A DNA stretch of 23,803 nucleotides from Priapulus caudatus (lineage: Eukaryota; Priapulida; Priapulimorpha; Priapulimorphida; Priapulidae). The stretch is taken from NCBI RefSeq assembly GCF_000485595.1, contig NW_014579949.1, positions 7,057-30,859 of the forward strand, given 5' to 3'. The notes under the pieces were generated by a model that searched no databases, was not told where the DNA came from, and saw only the letters and a list, made by a program, of their open reading frames with translations. Positions 20,480 to 23,803 of the stretch are shown in pieces (position 1 is the stretch's first letter; every line of letters begins with the position of its first letter). Position numbers and translations under genes: made by a program.

Positions 20480-20907
20480 GGATAGAGTCAAGAGCTAATA
20501 ATAGCTCAAGAGATAGAGTCAAGAGCTAATAATAGCTCAAGAGATAGAGTGAAGAGCAAATAGATTGTTTTTACTGATTGCTTTCACTGCCCGTTGCACG
20601 TACTGTTTTCATTGAGCCGGATAGAGTCAACAGCTAATAAGGTATTAGCTCTTGATAGAGTGCTGCTAGGGTGAGGCTTACAATACTGTGAATACTGAAA
20701 ATGATTGTTATTAACACATTCTAGCATGTTCCATTCAATCTAATCATTTTCAGTATTCACAGTATTGTAAGCCTTACCTTAGCAGCACTCTATCAAGAGC
20801 TAATACCTTATTAGCTGTTGACTCTATCAGGCTCAATAAAAACAGTACGTGCAACAGGCAGTAAAAGCAATCAGTAAAAACAATCTGTTGGCTCTTCACT
20901 CTATCTC
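20480..20907. mobile_element. Foldback element 3' of RPP30
   Basis: Arms 20541-20706 and 20742-20907 are reverse complements of equal length (166 bp, few mismatches), with a loop of about 35 bp. The left arm is preceded by a 34-bp direct duplication (GATAGAGTCAAGAGCTAATA... at 20480-20547). A partial extra copy of the arm outer part (TTTTTACTGCCTGTTGCCCG) lies at about 20441. No coding capacity. It sits in the presumed RPP30 3' untranslated or immediate downstream region. Confidence 0.85.
20835..20840 (+). promoter_or_regulatory. Candidate RPP30 poly(A) signal AATAAA
   Basis: First AATAAA after the RPP30 stop codon that I found, 465 bp downstream and inside the right foldback arm. The left arm has CATTGAG where the complement of this signal would require TATTGAG, so the hexamer exists only in one arm. 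Use as a cleavage signal is inference. Confidence 0.4.
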
Positions 20908-21900
20908 ATGTTGGAAGAAACTACAATTGATCAGGAAGATTGCACAAGCATGTTCATAATGCAGTATAAATTTAGTGTCCATGGAATCTTGTTTATTTAC
21001 ATAACTCTCATTAAAAAAATATATTAAAATACAAGAACATTCTTCACAGTTATATTTTCTGTGCTGTGATTCTGTCGACGCTATGATTAAATGCTTAACA
21101 TTTATCATGTTTCTAACAGAATTCATAGTAAAAATATTTTAACATCTGCATACATTTTTAAATCATTAAATGATGCCTATAAAGACAAGCAGCAGATGTT
21201 TCTAGAGCTACCTAGTTGTAAGAACTGACCTTTTAAGTACACTGTAAGCAAATTTTATAATAAACTACAGATTAAAATAAAGGCTTAACAATTTCAGGCT
21301 TGCAGCTATCAGCACATACCCAACACTCGAAATATAACTACATAAAATAAAACTTATGGTTGATCTATTTTTGCCAACATATTTACAGAATGAAAACATA
21401 TCTTCACAAGTATGATGTAATATTTGTAAGTTTATGTACAAGCGATTATTGTACATAAACTAAATTTAAAACTATGTTAAAAAATTATTATTTAACTTCA
21501 TGATAAAATAAATGACAAATTGTGCACACAAAGACATCTGTCAAGATCCACCTAATTTGGTTTCTATTGGCAATGCCAGTTTTTGCTGCAATTTTCATTT
21601 TATACTTCATAGATTATAAAAGCTGTTCAATATATATGCACGTTTCTTAGTATACTCCCCAGATTGTTAGCTGTACAACATATATTTACATGAGGATCGT
21701 ATTATGTAATAAATTTCCTAAATAATAAAAGGCCATCACAGCTGTGAGATAAATTTTTACATAATTCATGGATTATATATGGTGAGAATAGGACGAAGTA
21801 AAAGTGCATAAATTTTAGTAATTATAAATGCTTATCGTGATGACGCCAAGCTTGTATAGTCACTCCAGAGTAAGTATATAGATAGCATATGCCAGCGACT
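20908..21900. other. AT-rich convergent 3' intergenic region
   Basis: No exon on either strand. It probably contains the 3' untranslated region of the minus-strand WBP1L-like gene. A minus-strand AATAAA occurs at 20992-20997, about 900 bp after that gene's stop, and weaker variants occur closer. The sequence is otherwise AT-rich and unique. Confidence 0.45.
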
Positions 21901-22138
21901 TCAGGCAGTTATTAGACTATCTTCCGATCCTACGCGTGAGCTGTACGCAGGCAAATGTTCATCATCGTCATCACGGATGTCAACGGATACTTCTATTTGA
22001 TGTTCAGTTACACTACAATAAAGGACAAACGAACACATTAGTATTTTGTCTTTTTAATATTTAACTTTGGCATTGACGTTTTTTTGTTTTTACGTTGACC
22101 AACTTATATATGAACAGATTATATATATATCGAGTGTG

Positions 22139-22213
<75 letters not shown>

Positions 22214-22222
22214 AAGAGAGAG

Positions 22223-22319
<97 letters not shown>

Positions 22320-23322
22320 AGAGAGAAAGATAGATAATCTCTTCAGGAAGCAAAAAGTCAATGCAGAAAAATGAAATGTCGTCAATTATTCTCTAAGAAC
22401 ACACCTTTGAACAGTTGCATTATCCACATCACTGCTGAGGCTAGTACTTGGAATTGCCAAGGATCCAACGTCACGCGGTCCTTGCACTACGTTATCATAA
22501 AGTGCACTGTACAGCGGGGGAGCACCAGTGTTGTGTGTAGAGAGCACCTCTTCATAGGACGGAAGAACAAACAGTTTGCCTGCAAAAAAATGCCACAAAG
22601 GTAAGAGTGAATTAATATCAAGAACTAAGAAATCTCCCAATGCCTATAACTATAGGGGCCTATATGCTTATAATGTTCAAAGACCAATTTAATGTGTTCA
22701 AGAGCTCAAAATTACAGACTACTCTGTTCTACTAGTTCTTTATATATTGAATAATCATTTGTGTAAAGGTTTTAGACATCCTGCTGACACTTACGCTGAA
22801 ATGGGTCATTCTCAGCACACAGGACATGATTCAATAATCTGAGTGCATCATACGCAAATGCAACATAATCTCTCTCTCTCTCTCNTCACTGCGGATTAGA
22901 TACCCAATAATGTAACCCAAACCCAGGAGCCTGGGTTTGGGTTACATTATTGTATCTAACTGCGGATGTGTGATACAACTTTACATTGGCCGAGATTTGT
23001 GAGTATATACTTACACCACAGCTCATAATAGTATGTGCAACACCTCCCGTTCCCACAGCAGTGACCTTTATGACAGTAGACGTCACCTTCACACATGTCA
23101 TCAGCCTAGATATCCAAGTAAATATAAATGTCAGTGCACTGCTTTGCAGCACAGCAATGTACACTATACGTGAGCTGCATCGAAGGTTGTAATTACAACA
23201 ACGAGATATAATCTATTACTACTTGGTCTACTACTACTACTAGGCTGCCAATGTTCACTCGATCTGGTTTTGTATTTACATCGTTCCGCTTAGCTCTAGT
23301 ACTATACTACTATAGCCCGCGN

Positions 23323-23364
<42 letters not shown>

Positions 23365-23597
23365 AACATATACACAAATATTCTTAAAACTATATGTTGG
23401 ATTTTAGATAGGGATATTTTATTAAGAATCCATACTGATATACTGACCATTGGGCGCAGGAACAGCGCAACCAGTGGCATCCCTGAAAACGTGCTGCTGC
23501 TGCGCGTGCTCTAGCTCCCTCCTCCTCGCTGCCTGCCTTTTCTGGTAGCAGCAGCAACCACTCACCATCGCAATGAATAGCCATAACACCCAGAACC
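21901..23597 (-). CDS. WBP1L: WW domain-binding protein 1 (WBP1/WBP1L-type), partial, exons out of order
   Basis: A small single-pass endomembrane adaptor family that recruits WW-domain proteins such as NEDD4-type ligases through PY motifs (family knowledge). Minus-strand exons in expected protein order: 23105-23015 (Cys-rich luminal part, GHCCGNGRCCTYYYELW); 23597-23491 or to 23448 (membrane segment WFWVLWLFIAMVSGCCCY, then QKRQAARRELEHAQQ); about 22884-22795 (DYVAFAYDALRLLNH); 22579-22405 (KLFVLPSYEEV, then PPLYSALYDN); 22012-21901 (VTEHQIEVSVDIRDDDDEHL to SEDSLITA and TGA). Phases match at every junction I could test: ELW plus T|GG, CAG C|GC and AG|T. In the assembly the membrane exon lies upstream of the Cys-rich exon, which is impossible for one normal gene. 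See the N-bounded block 22886-23321. The signal-peptide exon was not found. The tail is much shorter than human WBP1L. Confidence 0.82.
22142..22329. repeat. (GA)n microsatellite in the last WBP1L-like intron
   Basis: About 185 bp of GA with a few GAAGA interruptions, between exons 22405-22579 and 21901-22012. In the transcript sense it is a (CT)n tract about 130 bp before the last 3' splice site. Confidence 0.95.
22885..22885. other. Single N at the end of a (CT)n run
   Basis: The N follows (CT)n at 22870-22884, which itself touches the start of the DYVAFAY exon on the minus strand. It marks an unresolved join. Confidence 0.9.
22886..23321. other. N-bounded 436-bp block carrying the Cys-rich WBP1 exon
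   Basis: The block is bounded by N at 22885 and 23322. The sequence outside on both sides is (CT)n (22870-22884 and 23323-23361), whereas neither inner edge is. The block carries the Cys-rich exon that should lie 5' of the membrane exon at 23491-23597. The simplest reading is that 22884 and 23323 belong together and the block is misplaced. Confidence 0.7.
22890..22966. repeat. Perfect-like hairpin, about 37-bp arms
   Basis: Arms 22890-22927 and 22930-22966 (TGCGGATTAGATACCC... and complement) with a 2-base loop, differing by a short indel and a few bases. It could be a tiny MITE or a foldback sequencing artefact next to the N. Confidence 0.8.
23322..23361. repeat. N followed by (CT)n
   Basis: An N at 23322 is followed by about 19 CT units, the likely continuation of the (CT)n run that stops at 22884. 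Confidence 0.9.
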
Positions 23598-23803
23598 CTG
23601 TACATCATCAGCAGATCATCAATGAAGCTGTGTCGATCCCACCACATAGCACTATAGCAGATTACATAATTGATAAAAACGTATATATAGATAATGTGAA
23701 GCGATTGAGATTTATGTGATAGAATATGTCGAGGCCTTGATCGAGACGAGGCAGGATAAATTCTACAGCACACGTACGTACGATATACACGGTTGCGTAC
23801 GTG
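23598..23803. other. Intronic sequence upstream of the membrane exon
   Basis: Upstream of the acceptor GTACAG at 23598-23603 (minus strand). No Cys-rich or signal-peptide exon is present here, so the 5' part of the gene should lie beyond the window end. Confidence 0.55.

Noticed and set aside
22897-22928. Candidate WBP1 membrane exon (minus-strand frame SWVWVTLLGI after CCCAG)
   Set aside because: It follows ELW in phase and looks tempting, but it runs into a stop at once and lies in a hairpin arm. A far better membrane exon with correct phase (WFWVLWLFIAMVSGCCCY) exists at 23597.
22886-23164. Minus-strand 92-residue frame starting MYIAVLQSSALTF
   Set aside because: It overlaps the Cys-rich WBP1 exon in another frame. 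The GHCCGNGRCC frame is the conserved one.
23390-23773. Minus-strand 127-residue frame starting MCCRIYP
   Set aside because: Shadow of the membrane exon in a neighbouring frame.

Overview
The window is nuclear DNA of an animal, most likely a marine-type invertebrate. The evidence is two spliced genes with GT..AG introns, abundant and varied microsatellites, CpG-rich sequence, TTAGGG-type interstitial telomeric repeats (a motif atypical of arthropods), and hAT and foldback transposons. I cannot name the phylum. There are no prokaryotic genes, tRNAs, rRNAs or CRISPR arrays that I can support.

Layout. Positions 1-13873 hold no gene I can support and are dominated by simple and tandem repeats: a (TG)n/N/(CA)n/(TA)n tract; a roughly 100 bp G-rich tandem block; a 4.4 kb satellite built on a 9-bp word (4180-8606); short hairpin elements; a trinucleotide tract; about 800 bp of nearly pure pyrimidine; a foldback element with a CATA-rich spacer; and a 0.6 kb CCTCC-rich minisatellite. 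Positions 13874-20370 (+ strand) carry a complete ten-exon gene for the RNase P/MRP subunit RPP30. All splice phases close to a 309-residue protein. Its 3.4 kb first intron contains a composite inverted-repeat element (13961-15610) that holds telomeric repeats, followed by a decayed hAT transposon (15846-16984). A 163-bp-armed foldback (20541-20907) lies just 3' of the RPP30 stop codon. Positions 21901-23597 (- strand) carry a partial WBP1/WBP1L-type membrane adaptor gene, convergent with RPP30.

The most useful discovery is that the exons of the WBP1L-like gene are out of order. The exon that should precede the membrane exon lies in a 436-bp block bounded by two single N's (22885 and 23322). 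The outer edges of those N's carry the same (CT)n tract, which points to a misplaced scaffold piece. The most interesting biological structure is the nested foldback with telomeric repeats, starting 8 bp after the RPP30 exon 1/intron 1 boundary.

The two genes have unrelated jobs (tRNA/rRNA processing versus endomembrane WW-domain adaptor), and nothing suggests they work together. They are simply tail-to-tail neighbours.
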